Below, piece by piece: positions 1-7,560 of a stretch of DNA of 64,000 nt (its first letter is position 1; each line of letters opens with the position of its first letter). This DNA comes from JACJXW01 sp964418125. GTDB taxonomy: Bacteria; Bacteroidota; Bacteroidia; Chitinophagales; Saprospiraceae. Made by a program: the position numbers and the translations under genes. Under the pieces are notes generated by a model. It worked only from the letters and a program-made list of their open reading frames with translations, made no database searches and had not been told where the DNA came from. Location of the stretch: assembly GCA_964418125.1 (NCBI GenBank), contig CAYQKY010000024.1, positions 1-64,000 on the forward strand, written 5' to 3'.

Positions 1-760
1 GCCCACCGTCTGTCGTCAGATACAGGGCCGGCAAACCAGAAGAATACCCCACTAGCCAGCCTAAGCTGTCATTTAAAAAAAACATCCATCTACCCAACTG
101 CCGGCTTGCATTGGCATTAAGTTGCTCCTGCCAGGTTTGGCCCCCGTCTGCTGTGTGCAGGAGATATTTAACCATAGTAGATGCAGCATTAGGGCCGTTG
201 GGCCGGCCCAGTAGCCAGCCTTTCTCCCCGGAAATGAATTGCATAGCCAATATTTCGTGGATAAGGCCGAGTTCCGTGTTATATTGCCATGTGTCGCCTC
301 CATCCACTGTCTGATAAAAGCCTCTTTCATGGGTTGCTATCCACCCCGTGTCGGAATTGAAAAATTGAAGGCCTGGTACACTCCATGCAAAAGCATCGGG
401 TGTATTTATTAATATTTCTTCCCGGCTTTGCCCTCCATCTTCAGTACGAAAGATATTCCGCTCATCTTGTATAGCCCAGCCTGTTAAAGTATCCAAAAAA
501 TAAACATGAAATAAAGCTCTATGGGAATTTGTAGGAAGGTAATGAAGGGGGTGAGGTACATTTTCCCAGGTATTTCTTCCGTCGCTCGTTTTAACAAATA
601 AGGCATTCCAGCCAACTACCCAACCGTGGTTTTCATCAATAAAATGGATGTCAGCCGGTTTACGCAGTAAAGAATCCTCAAACACCAATTCCCAGCACTG
701 CCCGTTTACTTTCATGTATACTATTACTAGAAAAAATATATTTAAAGCAAGGTATTTCAT
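1..760 (-). CDS. Exported Ycf48-like/BNR-repeat protein, C-terminus cut off by window edge
   Basis: This reading frame stays open from an ATG at 758-760 to the left edge, about 253 codons, so the end of the protein is missing. Residues 1-21 form a hydrophobic signal peptide, with likely cleavage near VNG/QC. The rest is a series of repeats of roughly 45-60 residues. Each has an aromatic-glycine core (HGWVVG, TGWAI, TGWIA, KGWLLG, LGWLVG) and a closing T-x-DGG-x-TW motif. This pattern is typical of the Ycf48/photosystem II assembly-factor-like beta-propeller family. In Bacteroidota such proteins are commonly secreted and often carry a C-terminal T9SS sorting domain, which would lie outside the window. 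The family is clear; the role is unknown. Confidence 0.75.
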   Translation of the reverse strand, partial: MKYLALNIFFLVIVYMKVNGQCWELVFEDSLLRKPADIHFIDENHGWVVGWNALFVKTSDGRNTWENVPHPLHYLPTNSHRALFHVYFLDTLTGWAIQDERNIFRTEDGGQSREEILINTPDAFAWSVPGLQFFNSDTGWIATHERGFYQTVDGGDTWQYNTELGLIHEILAMQFISGEKGWLLGRPNGPNAASTMVKYLLHTADGGQTWQEQLNANASRQLGRWMFFLNDSLGWLVGYSSGLPALYLTTDGG

Positions 761-813
761 GAGATACTATATTAAAAAGTTGCTGGCATTATGATGTCAA
801 AACCTTCACTGAT

Positions 814-876
814 ATGAAATACGCTGTGCTCTTTTTTGCTGTTTGGCTCTTATCTGCCTGTAACCGTAAAATTTAA
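814..876 (+). CDS. Possible 20-residue lipoprotein (or signal-peptide remnant)
   Basis: A 21-codon frame encodes MKYAVLFFAVWLLSACNRKI. It is a complete lipoprotein signal peptide: basic start, hydrophobic core, LSAC lipobox with Cys16, then only four more residues before TAA. It sits alone in the gap between the left-edge gene and the photolyase. It may be a real tiny lipoprotein like the entericidin-sized ones of other bacteria, or the stump of a lipoprotein gene lost by deletion. No clear promoter was seen. Length alone cannot decide. Confidence 0.3.
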   Translation: MKYAVLFFAVWLLSACNRKI

Positions 877-977
877 AATTGACCTGCATCGTGGCTTTTC
901 CGAACCACCGCCGCAATGTAAAGCTGCCGGCTCTCTAGCCGCACCTTTACACATTTACACCCAGGCACTTTCACACC

Positions 978-2336
978 CTAATCCTCCGCCCTGTCGAGCC
1001 CCGCCTTATACACCTTCAGGCAGCGCTCCCGGGCCTCTTTATGATCGACCATTGGTTCCGGGTAATCGGAAGTACCGTACTCCGGCACCCATTCTTTGAT
1101 GTACTCCTGATTTTTGTCGTATTTCTCCTGCTGGGAGGTGGGGTTGAAGATGCGGAAGTAAGGCGCGGCGTCGGTTCCGGAGCCGGCGGCCCATTGCCAG
1201 CCGCCGTTGTTGCTGGCCAGTTCGTAATCCAGCAGCTTTTTGGCGAAGTAAGCCTCGCCCCAGCGCCAGTCGATGAGCAGGTGTTTGGTGAGGAAGCTGG
1301 CGGTGATCATGCGCACGCGGTTGTGCATATAGCCAGTCTGGTTGAGCTGCTGCATGCCGGCGTCGACGATGGGGTAGCCGGTCTTGCCCTCGCACCACTT
1401 TTTGAATTCCTCCTCGTTGTTGCGCCATTGGATGTAGTCGTATTTTTCGCGGAATGAGTGGTCGACGACGTGGGGGAAATGCGCCAGGATCATGGCGTAG
1501 AAATCGCGCCAGACGAGTTCGTTGAGGAAGGTGTCGTTCAGTCTTTTTGCCCGGCGGGCCTTTTCCCGTATGCTGATGGTGCCGAAGCGGAAGTGAATGC
1601 CGAGACGGGAGGTGCCCTCTCTTGCCGGATAATCTCTGTTTTTATCGTATTCCCGGATCAACTTGCGGCTCACCGTTTTGGAAGGGATCTCGATGTCGGT
1701 GTGTTCGAAGCCCATGTCCTCGAGGGTGGGAAAGGGAGGCGTGCTCATGCTTTCGAAGTTGCCGAAGTGATCTTCAGTTGGGTAAGGCTTCAGGTAGTAG
1801 GAAATGGTTTCCTCTTCACCGGATTCATTGGTGAATTCCACCATTTTGCTTTCCAGCTTTTCCATCCACTTGCGGCTGTAGGGGGTGAAAACGACATAAG
1901 GATCGCCGTCGTCCTTTAACACCTCGTCTCTTTCAAAGATAACGTGGTCTTTGTAGGTATGGAATGGGATATCCTTTTCTGCCAGCAATTTCCGGATCTT
2001 TTCGTCCCGTTCGATGGCATAGGGCTCGTAGTCGTGGTTGGTGTAAACGGCGGCGACGTCGTACTCTTCCAGAAGCTCGGCCCAGATCTCTTCCGGGAAG
2101 CCGTAGCGCACCACTATGCTGCTTCCCATTTCCTTCAATTCCTTCCGCATTTCTTTGATGGCGTTGCGGATGAACTCCACGCGGGCGTCTTTTTTATCTT
2201 CCAGCTCATCGAGGATCTCGCGGTCGAAGATGAACAGGGGGACGACGGGGTGTTCTCCTTTCAGGGCGTGGTACAGGCCGGCGTTGTCGTGCAGGCGCAG
2301 GTCTCTCCGGAACCAGAAAATGCTGACTTTTGACAT
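978..2336 (-). CDS. phr: Deoxyribodipyrimidine photolyase, class I cryptochrome/photolyase family
   Basis: This 452-aa enzyme would repair UV-induced cyclobutane pyrimidine dimers using blue light. The N-terminal Rossmann-like antenna domain covers about residues 1-165 and opens with WFRRDLRLHDN. The C-terminal FAD-binding helical domain starts near residue 240 with TSRLGIHFRFGTISIR, followed by NELVWRDFY, TGYPIVDAGMQQL and MHNRVRM. The signature ASNNGGWQWAAGSGTDAAPY lies near residues 378-397. Full length for the family (450-480 aa). The start is an ATG. It stands alone on the minus strand. A second, unrelated photolyase lies at 31257. Whether it acts on CPD or (6-4) lesions cannot be read with certainty, but the overall form is CPD class I. 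Confidence 0.92.
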   Translation of the reverse strand: MSKVSIFWFRRDLRLHDNAGLYHALKGEHPVVPLFIFDREILDELEDKKDARVEFIRNAIKEMRKELKEMGSSIVVRYGFPEEIWAELLEEYDVAAVYTNHDYEPYAIERDEKIRKLLAEKDIPFHTYKDHVIFERDEVLKDDGDPYVVFTPYSRKWMEKLESKMVEFTNESGEEETISYYLKPYPTEDHFGNFESMSTPPFPTLEDMGFEHTDIEIPSKTVSRKLIREYDKNRDYPAREGTSRLGIHFRFGTISIREKARRAKRLNDTFLNELVWRDFYAMILAHFPHVVDHSFREKYDYIQWRNNEEEFKKWCEGKTGYPIVDAGMQQLNQTGYMHNRVRMITASFLTKHLLIDWRWGEAYFAKKLLDYELASNNGGWQWAAGSGTDAAPYFRIFNPTSQQEKYDKNQEYIKEWVPEYGTSDYPEPMVDHKEARERCLKVYKAGLDRAED

Positions 2337-2576
2337 GGATGTGTTGTTTTCGGAAGGGAAACAGAAGAGGGTGATGATTGTTCAGGGACAGGATGACAGG
2401 AGAGACAGGATTGCAACAGCGGCCTCACTCCTTTCTCCGCTCGCCGAAAGTTTGTGAAGGAGAGCAGGGCTGTATTAACAGGATAAGGGCAATTTTTTTG
2501 GGGCTGAAAACTCCGATTCAATTTAAAGTCTTTTAAATTTGGGCTTGTATAGCCTGGCTTCTCGCCCTCGATTTTT

Positions 2577-2669
2577 TGCCACTAAGGCACAAAACTTTTA
2601 CCCGGCCGCATGGACGGGCCCACGATCCCGATTGCTATCGGGAAGTTGGGATTTAGTGCTTTTGTGGCA
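2577..2669. repeat. Imperfect inverted repeat with nested hairpin
   Basis: Outer arms TGCCACTAAGGCACAAAA (2577-2594) and TTTAGTGCTTTTGTGGCA (2652-2669) pair at about 14 of 18 positions. Inside them sits a perfect small hairpin CCCGAT-TGCT-ATCGGG (2627-2642). The element lies in the 372-bp gap between the photolyase start and the TPR lipoprotein start. It has the same plan as the other intergenic hairpins in this window: AT-rich wordy arms and a GC-rich centre. Nothing else was recognised in the gap. Confidence 0.6.
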
Positions 2670-2708
2670 GGATCAAACTCTTGTATACATTAAATAAAAA
2701 TACCTGCC

Positions 2709-3638
2709 ATGAAATACCAATACTTAATATTGATCTTTGCCCTTTTCTCCCTCGCCTCCTGCCAGTCTGAACAGGAAAAGGCCCAGGCTCAGGTCACCGA
2801 GCTGGAAAAACAGCTGGAAGACGATCCTACTACGGAAAAAGCCCAGGAAGTGCTGGCGGCTTATCAGGAGTACATCGCTCAGTTTCCGGAAGATGAGGAG
2901 GTAACTCCCCGCTACATGTACCGGGCGGCGGCAATCGAATACCGCATGAACCGCTTCTCCGCTGCCGCCGCAACCCTCAGCCGCGCCATTCAGGAGTATT
3001 ATAGCTCCTCCAATACGCCCAAATCAGCGATCTTCCTGGGAGACCTCTACCAGGAAAAACTGGGTAATGAGGAAAACGCCATTACCGTGTACCAGGCCCT
3101 GATCCGCGCCTTCCCCGATTCCGAAGAGGCAAAGTCTGCCCACGAAAAACTGCCGGAAGGGCTGACGGGCCTGGAAGCCCGAATCGAAGATATGGGAGGC
3201 CGAATGTTTGACGACTCCACCGGCCGCATCGAATACCGGGTAGCCAACAACTTCATCCATTCCACGGAGCTGTACGCTTTGATACTGCCTCAGTCGGACA
3301 AAGCCCCGGATATGCTCTACAAGGGAGCGGAAGTAGCCCGGACCATCCGTTCATTTGATAAGGCCCTGCAGCTGTACGCTCAGGTCAGTGAGCAATATCC
3401 GGAAAGCGGCCGGGCGCCGCAGGCCCTCTTTATGCAGGCATTCACCCTGGATTCGGACCTGCGCCGGTTCGATGACGCCAGGGTATTGTACGGAAAGTTC
3501 ATAGCCGATTATCCCGATGACGACTTCGTGGATGATGCGGAGATCCTGCTGGAAAACCTCGGAAAAGACGATGAGGAGATCATTCGTTCGTTTACGGAAA
3601 AAAATGAGGAGGCGGAGGAGGCGGAGGAGGTGCAGTGA
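2709..3638 (+). CDS. TPR lipoprotein, BamD/YfiO-like
   Basis: The 309-aa product starts with a lipoprotein signal ending FSLASC (Cys18), so it should be membrane-anchored and face the periplasm. After a short charged coiled segment (EQEKAQAQVTELEKQLEDD) come several tetratricopeptide-type helical hairpins, among them AITVYQALIRAFPDSEEA and KALQLYAQVSEQYPESGRAP. This spacing and the YPDSxxA turns resemble BamD/YfiO lipoproteins and related TPR adaptors. The C-terminus is a run of Glu residues (EEAEEAEEVQ). BamD works in outer-membrane protein assembly. Whether this one does, or is one of the many unassigned Bacteroidota TPR lipoproteins, cannot be told. Monocistronic; it converges with the Spo0M-like gene. 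Confidence 0.75.
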   Translation: MKYQYLILIFALFSLASCQSEQEKAQAQVTELEKQLEDDPTTEKAQEVLAAYQEYIAQFPEDEEVTPRYMYRAAAIEYRMNRFSAAAATLSRAIQEYYSSSNTPKSAIFLGDLYQEKLGNEENAITVYQALIRAFPDSEEAKSAHEKLPEGLTGLEARIEDMGGRMFDDSTGRIEYRVANNFIHSTELYALILPQSDKAPDMLYKGAEVARTIRSFDKALQLYAQVSEQYPESGRAPQALFMQAFTLDSDLRRFDDARVLYGKFIADYPDDDFVDDAEILLENLGKDDEEIIRSFTEKNEEAEEAEEVQ

Positions 3639-3651
3639 GGGCTGTTGCTGT

Positions 3652-3707
3652 ATGGTTTGATTGTTAACTGGCTGGGCGCCCTCCCCCCGGGCCAACCATC
3701 AAACCAT
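3652..3707. repeat. Intergenic tandem-word hairpin between converging genes
   Basis: Left arm ATGGTTTGATTGTTAAC (3652-3668) pairs with CCAACCATCAAACCAT (3692-3707). A GC-rich centre containing GGGCGCC and CCGGGCC lies between them. The word GCAATTTAACCATC follows to 3724. It fills the gap between the stops of the TPR lipoprotein and the Spo0M-like gene and could end transcription from both sides. There is no U-tract of the classical kind. Confidence 0.6.
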
Positions 3708-3723
3708 CTGGCAATTTAACCAT

Positions 3724-4191
3724 CTACAGTTTGACCTGAATGATCTTACGGTCGAACGGGTTGAGGGCTACGCCTTTGACCTGTGCTTCGGCTTCTACCC
3801 TGAACTCCGACCTGACGCCCCGCAAGGCTTTTGCCGCCAGGGCCAGCCCTCCAAAGAGGAAGTTCCTTTTTCCGAACTCGTCGACATTGGAACGGACGAG
3901 GCTGAACGGCAGGTGGAATGGCACTTCGACAACTTCTTCCGCCGGCACTTCTATGATCTGGTGTATTTCCGTGGCGCCCAGCTCATACTCATCGATGAGC
4001 TTTTCTTTGCCACGGCCACGGGAATACTTCTCAATGAGTGCGATCTTTATTCCGGTGACCGTCTGGGGATTGAGAGACATAAAGCGGATGTTGCCGTGGA
4101 TCTCACGGGCATTAGCCTCCACTTCTTCCGGAAGGGCCAGCTCCAGCTTCACGCCCTCGATGCCCAGCCACTTCTTCACTTTCCCTAACAT
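3724..4191 (-). CDS. Spo0M-like (arrestin-fold) protein
   Basis: This 155-aa cytosolic protein opens MLGKVKKWLGIEGVKLELAL. It continues as alternating beta strands with the phrases REIHGNIRFMSLNPQTVTGI, EVPFHLPFSL and EVEAEAQVKGVALNPFDRK. This layout matches the SpoOM/Spo0M family (PF07070), whose members have an arrestin-like beta-sandwich. In Bacillus, Spo0M affects sporulation control and cell division. Bacteroidota do not sporulate, so the role here is unknown. The start is an ATG, and the protein is shorter than the roughly 250-aa Bacillus version, apparently covering the N-terminal sandwich domain. It is followed by an intergenic hairpin on both sides. Confidence 0.6.
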   Translation of the reverse strand: MLGKVKKWLGIEGVKLELALPEEVEANAREIHGNIRFMSLNPQTVTGIKIALIEKYSRGRGKEKLIDEYELGATEIHQIIEVPAEEVVEVPFHLPFSLVRSNVDEFGKRNFLFGGLALAAKALRGVRSEFRVEAEAQVKGVALNPFDRKIIQVKL

Positions 4192-4206
4192 AGGCAGTTT
4201 TTTTGT

Positions 4207-4304
4207 GGCGTTTTATTCAGGTTTGCTTCGGTTTCGGCGCCTTGCTCTTTAAGTACGGCGATGTACAATGAGCCGGGCGCCAGGCCTGGGAGGAATAAAA
4301 CGCC
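4207..4304. repeat. Intergenic inverted repeat, 12-bp perfect arms
   Basis: GGCGTTTTATTC (4207-4218) is repeated in reverse complement as GAATAAAACGCC (4293-4304). The 74-base centre holds two GGCGCC motifs, the second within GGGCGCCAGGCCTGGG. It lies just upstream of the Spo0M-like start, within the 239-bp gap before the gene at 4431. Further on, at 4393-4430, ATTCATTCCTTCAAT-type words are repeated in direct orientation without a visible partner arm. Confidence 0.6.
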
Positions 4305-4430
4305 ACTGTTCTCAATTAAGAGGGAGGAATGTAGGTGTTTTTTCAATTTCCAGGATCAAAATTTGACAAAGCCCTCTTTTTCGTAGACGGGTATTCATTC
4401 CTTCAATAATTCATTCCCTCATTCAATATT

Positions 4431-4910
4431 TTACACCATCCTCTTATGCCAGCTCTGGCTCAGGGGCTTCAGCCAGTTTTCGTCCAGAGCCCCTTTGGTG
4501 TTCACAAGCGTATCGAACACAAGAGTATCGTCATTGATCTTCCCTTCCTGATACAGGCGGGTGAACTCTTCGCGAGGTACGGTAATCACCTCCTCGCCGT
4601 CCTTGTAGGAAAAAACCATGCGGTCGAACAGGTTGACCCCGTATTCCGCCTGCAACTGCTTGAGAAAGTAGACTGATTTATCGATAGAGCACCCACTGGC
4701 GTCCGCCTGGCCTTCATCGACCATTAATACGATGAAGCGGTTGTGCAGTACATCCGCATGGGCGCGAAGCTGGCGGTTGTGGCTGACCCAGCTCTGGGCG
4801 AAAGCCCGCACTTTCTCGCGAACCGCCGGTATGTCTTCATCCCGGAACGGGCGGTTAGCCTGGTAGACCCAGACGCGGGTGGTATCGGGAAGGGTGTCGT
4901 AGGTTGTCAT
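4431..4910 (-). CDS. Conserved Bacteroidota protein of unknown function
   Basis: A 159-aa soluble protein without signal peptide or membrane segment. The centre (about residues 65-110) reads ASGCSIDKSVYFLKQLQAEY followed by GVNLFDRM. I recall this block from a short family common in Bacteroidota, sometimes labelled 'ABC transporter ATPase', although no Walker motif is present here. The conserved Cys-Ser-Ile-Asp could be a functional site. The ATG start is clear. It is transcribed away from the Fe-S module, with about 150 bp between them. No function is proposed. Confidence 0.6.
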   Translation of the reverse strand: MTTYDTLPDTTRVWVYQANRPFRDEDIPAVREKVRAFAQSWVSHNRQLRAHADVLHNRFIVLMVDEGQADASGCSIDKSVYFLKQLQAEYGVNLFDRMVFSYKDGEEVITVPREEFTRLYQEGKINDDTLVFDTLVNTKGALDENWLKPLSQSWHKRMV

Positions 4911-5060
4911 GTTTGTTGATTGTCAATTTTTCAATACTGACCTCGTCTCTGAATAAATTAACACTTGAAGGAAAAGGTAGTTTTGGTGAAATGTGTTGAC
5001 TGTTTTGGGTAGTTTGCCGGCGCCAGAACCAGCAACAGACAGCAGACAACGATCTGCCCT

Positions 5061-5855
5061 CTACCGGTTATCCATATTATTCACGATCAGCTCGGCCAGG
5101 TCGTACACCATTACATCATCCTGTTTGTCTTTCGCCTTGACCCCGTCGCCCATCATGGTCAGGCAGAAAGGGCAATTGGCGGCAATGATGCTGGCGCCTG
5201 TTTCCAGGGCTTCCTCCGCCCGCTCCACGTTGACGCGCTTGTTGCCGGGTTCGTCTTCTTTCCACATCTGGGCGCCGCCGGCCCCGCAGCAAAGGCCGTT
5301 GGTTCGGCAGCGCTTCATTTCGACGAGGTCGCCGTCGAGCGCTTCCAGCACTTTGCGGGGCGCTTCGTAGACGCCGTTGACGCGGCCCATATAGCAGGAA
5401 TCGTGGTAGGTGATGCGTTTCCCCTTGAATGCGCCGCCCTCTTTCATTTTGATGCGCCCCTCGTCGATGAGCTGCTGCAGGAGCTGGGTATGGTGGATCA
5501 CCTCGTAGTTGCCGCCCAGAGCAGGATATTCGTTCTTCAGGGTATTGAAGCAATGCGGGCAGGCCGTGACGATCTTTTTGACGTTGTACATGTTCAGCGT
5601 CTCGATATTCTGGAGGGCCAGCATCTGGAAGACAAACTCATTGCCGGCGCGGCGGGCGGGGTCGCCCGTGCACTGCTCTTCATTGCCGAGAATGGCAAAG
5701 TCCATGCCGACGGCATTGAGGATCTTACAGAAGGCGACGGTCACCTTCTGGGCGCGGTTGTCGTAGCTGCCGGCGCAGCCGACCCAGAAGAGGATGTCAG
5801 GCTCGCGGCCTTCGGCGGCCAGGGTGGCCATTCTGGGGATGTTGAGGTTGCTCAT
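5061..5855 (-). CDS. Fe-S cluster protein with CCG (cysteine-rich) domains, HdrB/GlpC-like
   Basis: This 264-aa protein resembles the CCG-domain half of heterodisulfide reductase or lactate/glycerol-3-phosphate oxidoreductase modules. Visible motifs are WVGCAGSYDNRAQ (near 25), EEQCTGDPARRAGN, TACPHCFNTLKNEY, TYHDSCYMGR, GLCCGAGGAQMW (near 195) and ANCPFCLTMMGDGVK (near 230). The cysteines would bind Fe-S clusters. The natural partner is the membrane-anchored ferredoxin-type protein at 7561-8925, encoded on the same strand. In many Bacteroidota these two are adjacent and probably move electrons between an acyl-CoA dehydrogenase/ETF-type donor and the quinone pool. Here a TPR gene lies between them. 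The start is an ATG. Confidence 0.82.
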   Translation of the reverse strand: MSNLNIPRMATLAAEGREPDILFWVGCAGSYDNRAQKVTVAFCKILNAVGMDFAILGNEEQCTGDPARRAGNEFVFQMLALQNIETLNMYNVKKIVTACPHCFNTLKNEYPALGGNYEVIHHTQLLQQLIDEGRIKMKEGGAFKGKRITYHDSCYMGRVNGVYEAPRKVLEALDGDLVEMKRCRTNGLCCGAGGAQMWKEDEPGNKRVNVERAEEALETGASIIAANCPFCLTMMGDGVKAKDKQDDVMVYDLAELIVNNMDNR

Positions 5856-5913
5856 TTATGTAGTGGTTTTCTTTTTGTTTTGATTGGATCGTCGATGAGG
5901 GTTTCGGCGGGTT

Positions 5914-7296
5914 TCATGCAGGAAGTTGTTTTGTCCGGATCTCAGCGATGGTTGACCGTACGGTAGCCAACTCTTGAGAGGCGCCAAGTTGCTCGAAAAT
6001 GCGTTCGGCTTGTTTGACACATTTCAGGGCTTCATTCGGGTTTTCTTTGTCTACATAGATCATACCCAGGTTATTGAGTTGAATAGCTTCGCCATACAAA
6101 TAACCGGAATTGCGAATGGCACCCAAAGCCTTTTTATGATACATCAACGCCTTTTTATATTCACCTTTGGCTTTATATACTAGGCCAATATTACCCAGAT
6201 GCATAGCTTCGCCCTTCTTATATTGAAGTTTTTGATGTAACTTTAAGGCCCTGTTCAGGTAAATCAATGCATCATTCAACTTACCTTTGTCTTTTTTGAT
6301 TAATCCAATATTGCCTAATACGGCTCCTTCTCCTTTTAAGTCACCAATTTTTTGAGCCTCTTCAAGAGCGGCCGAAGCTTCATTAAACAATCCCATATCC
6401 CTGTATACTATACCAATATTTCTTAAAGCTCCACTCAGAAAATGGTCATCATTTAATTGGCGAGCTAATTGAATAGCTTCAAGGTAAAATTTTAAGGCTT
6501 CCTCTAATTTGGAGACTTTGTAAGCTGTTTCCCCCGTTCTAAAAGCACGCATCATTAACCTCCTTGAGTCAGGCTTTGTCTTCTCTTTTTCTGCTTTCCA
6601 TTCTTTCAAGGCATCCTCGTAAGCGACCACGCCACCCGGCTTTTGCTCCAAAGGGTGGAAGTCATCTTCAACAGTTTTAGCCTGGTCCTTAAAACGATGC
6701 GTAAAAGAGGCTACCGAGACAAAATCGAAAGCCTTGGTATGCAAAGCATGGAATAAAGGTTCAGAAACAACTACAACCAGCGCCAGCTGCCGCCGAAAAA
6801 GCTCATCCCTGTGCAGTAATAACTGGCCGGCCAGGGCTGTATTATTCTTAGCCGGATAGGTAGCCAAATTCAGCAACACCGGTTTCTCTTTTTGCGTCCA
6901 ATCCAAAACCAGGCGATGCAAATTACCGGCATCTTCATCTAATCTCGTTTCAAAAAATGTTTCGGGGCGGATAGAAAATAATTCCCGCTCTAAAGCTCCT
7001 GCCAGTCGTCTCGTATCCGCCCCCAGTACTCCCAAATACGGCTCCCCCGTCTCCAGCCGTTCCAGAGAATCGGCAAAGAGCCGGTGCTTCAGCATGTCTT
7101 TCTTAGACAGTAGGGAAGCAAGCTTAATATGCAGCGGTTCATCCGACCAAAGCAGATCTTTACGGATCTCAGCAATAATATCGCCGTACACATCCACGTA
7201 GAAATGCCGGTTCTCCTTGGTAAGGAATTCCAGAGGGTTGAGGTTGTTGTACAACTCTCTCAGCGTTCGCGCCGGCTCTCTGTGTTTGATTTCCAT
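5914..7296 (-). CDS. TPR protein with N-terminal domain resembling a degenerate STAND-type domain
   Basis: From ATG 7296 the product is 460 aa; a TTG 30 bases upstream is also possible. Residues 1-235 form an alpha/beta domain with the phrases PVLLNLATYPAKNN and LLLHRDELFRRQLALVVVVS, then FDFVSVASFTHRF. In TPR-associated STAND NTPases a similar Asn-Leu-x-Arg-Asp-x-Leu, hydrophobic strand and closing aromatic motif follow the nucleotide site, but no Walker A loop is visible here. From about residue 255 there are at least five tetratricopeptide repeats of about 40 aa, with the common core ALRNIGIVYRDMG or similar. The repeat half is A+T-richer than the neighbouring genes. It splits the Fe-S pair. 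A regulatory or conflict-system scaffold is possible but not shown. Confidence 0.6.
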   Translation of the reverse strand: MEIKHREPARTLRELYNNLNPLEFLTKENRHFYVDVYGDIIAEIRKDLLWSDEPLHIKLASLLSKKDMLKHRLFADSLERLETGEPYLGVLGADTRRLAGALERELFSIRPETFFETRLDEDAGNLHRLVLDWTQKEKPVLLNLATYPAKNNTALAGQLLLHRDELFRRQLALVVVVSEPLFHALHTKAFDFVSVASFTHRFKDQAKTVEDDFHPLEQKPGGVVAYEDALKEWKAEKEKTKPDSRRLMMRAFRTGETAYKVSKLEEALKFYLEAIQLARQLNDDHFLSGALRNIGIVYRDMGLFNEASAALEEAQKIGDLKGEGAVLGNIGLIKKDKGKLNDALIYLNRALKLHQKLQYKKGEAMHLGNIGLVYKAKGEYKKALMYHKKALGAIRNSGYLYGEAIQLNNLGMIYVDKENPNEALKCVKQAERIFEQLGASQELATVRSTIAEIRTKQLPA

Positions 7297-7560
7297 GTAG
7301 TGATCACTTGTGGGGACGCCTAACAAACAGTAAGATACCCTTTATTTCTCAAACAATAAATACCCTCAGGCCGTTACTTTTATAATCATTATATTTATAA
7401 TCATTATTTTTGCAATGATTATGAATGTAACGAACTACCAACTCTACCTATTCAAACGAGCCTGCTCAATAACCAATAACCTGCCAAGAAAAGGCCCCGA
7501 ACTCCAGCCAACTTCAATCAACCGCCAATAGCAAAACACCGGCCGTCATCAACCACCCCC
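7297..7560. other. AT-rich intergenic segment
   Basis: This gap between the Fe-S gene and the TPR gene contains ATTTATAATCATTA words repeated at 7382-7408, followed by TATTTTTG, a good Bacteroidota -7 box pointing right. A 38-codon frame starts at 7415 but has no signal of being coding. The AT-rich block probably holds the promoter of the TPR gene on the minus strand. Nothing else was seen. Confidence 0.3.

Noticed and set aside
7381..7420. Possible replication-origin-like AT-rich repeats
   Set aside because: Only two ATAATCATTA-type words, with no DnaA-box cluster and no dnaA or parAB nearby.
7415..7531. 38-codon frame after a TATTTTTG box
   Set aside because: The ATG would begin at or before the expected transcript start, and the product has no signal or domain features.
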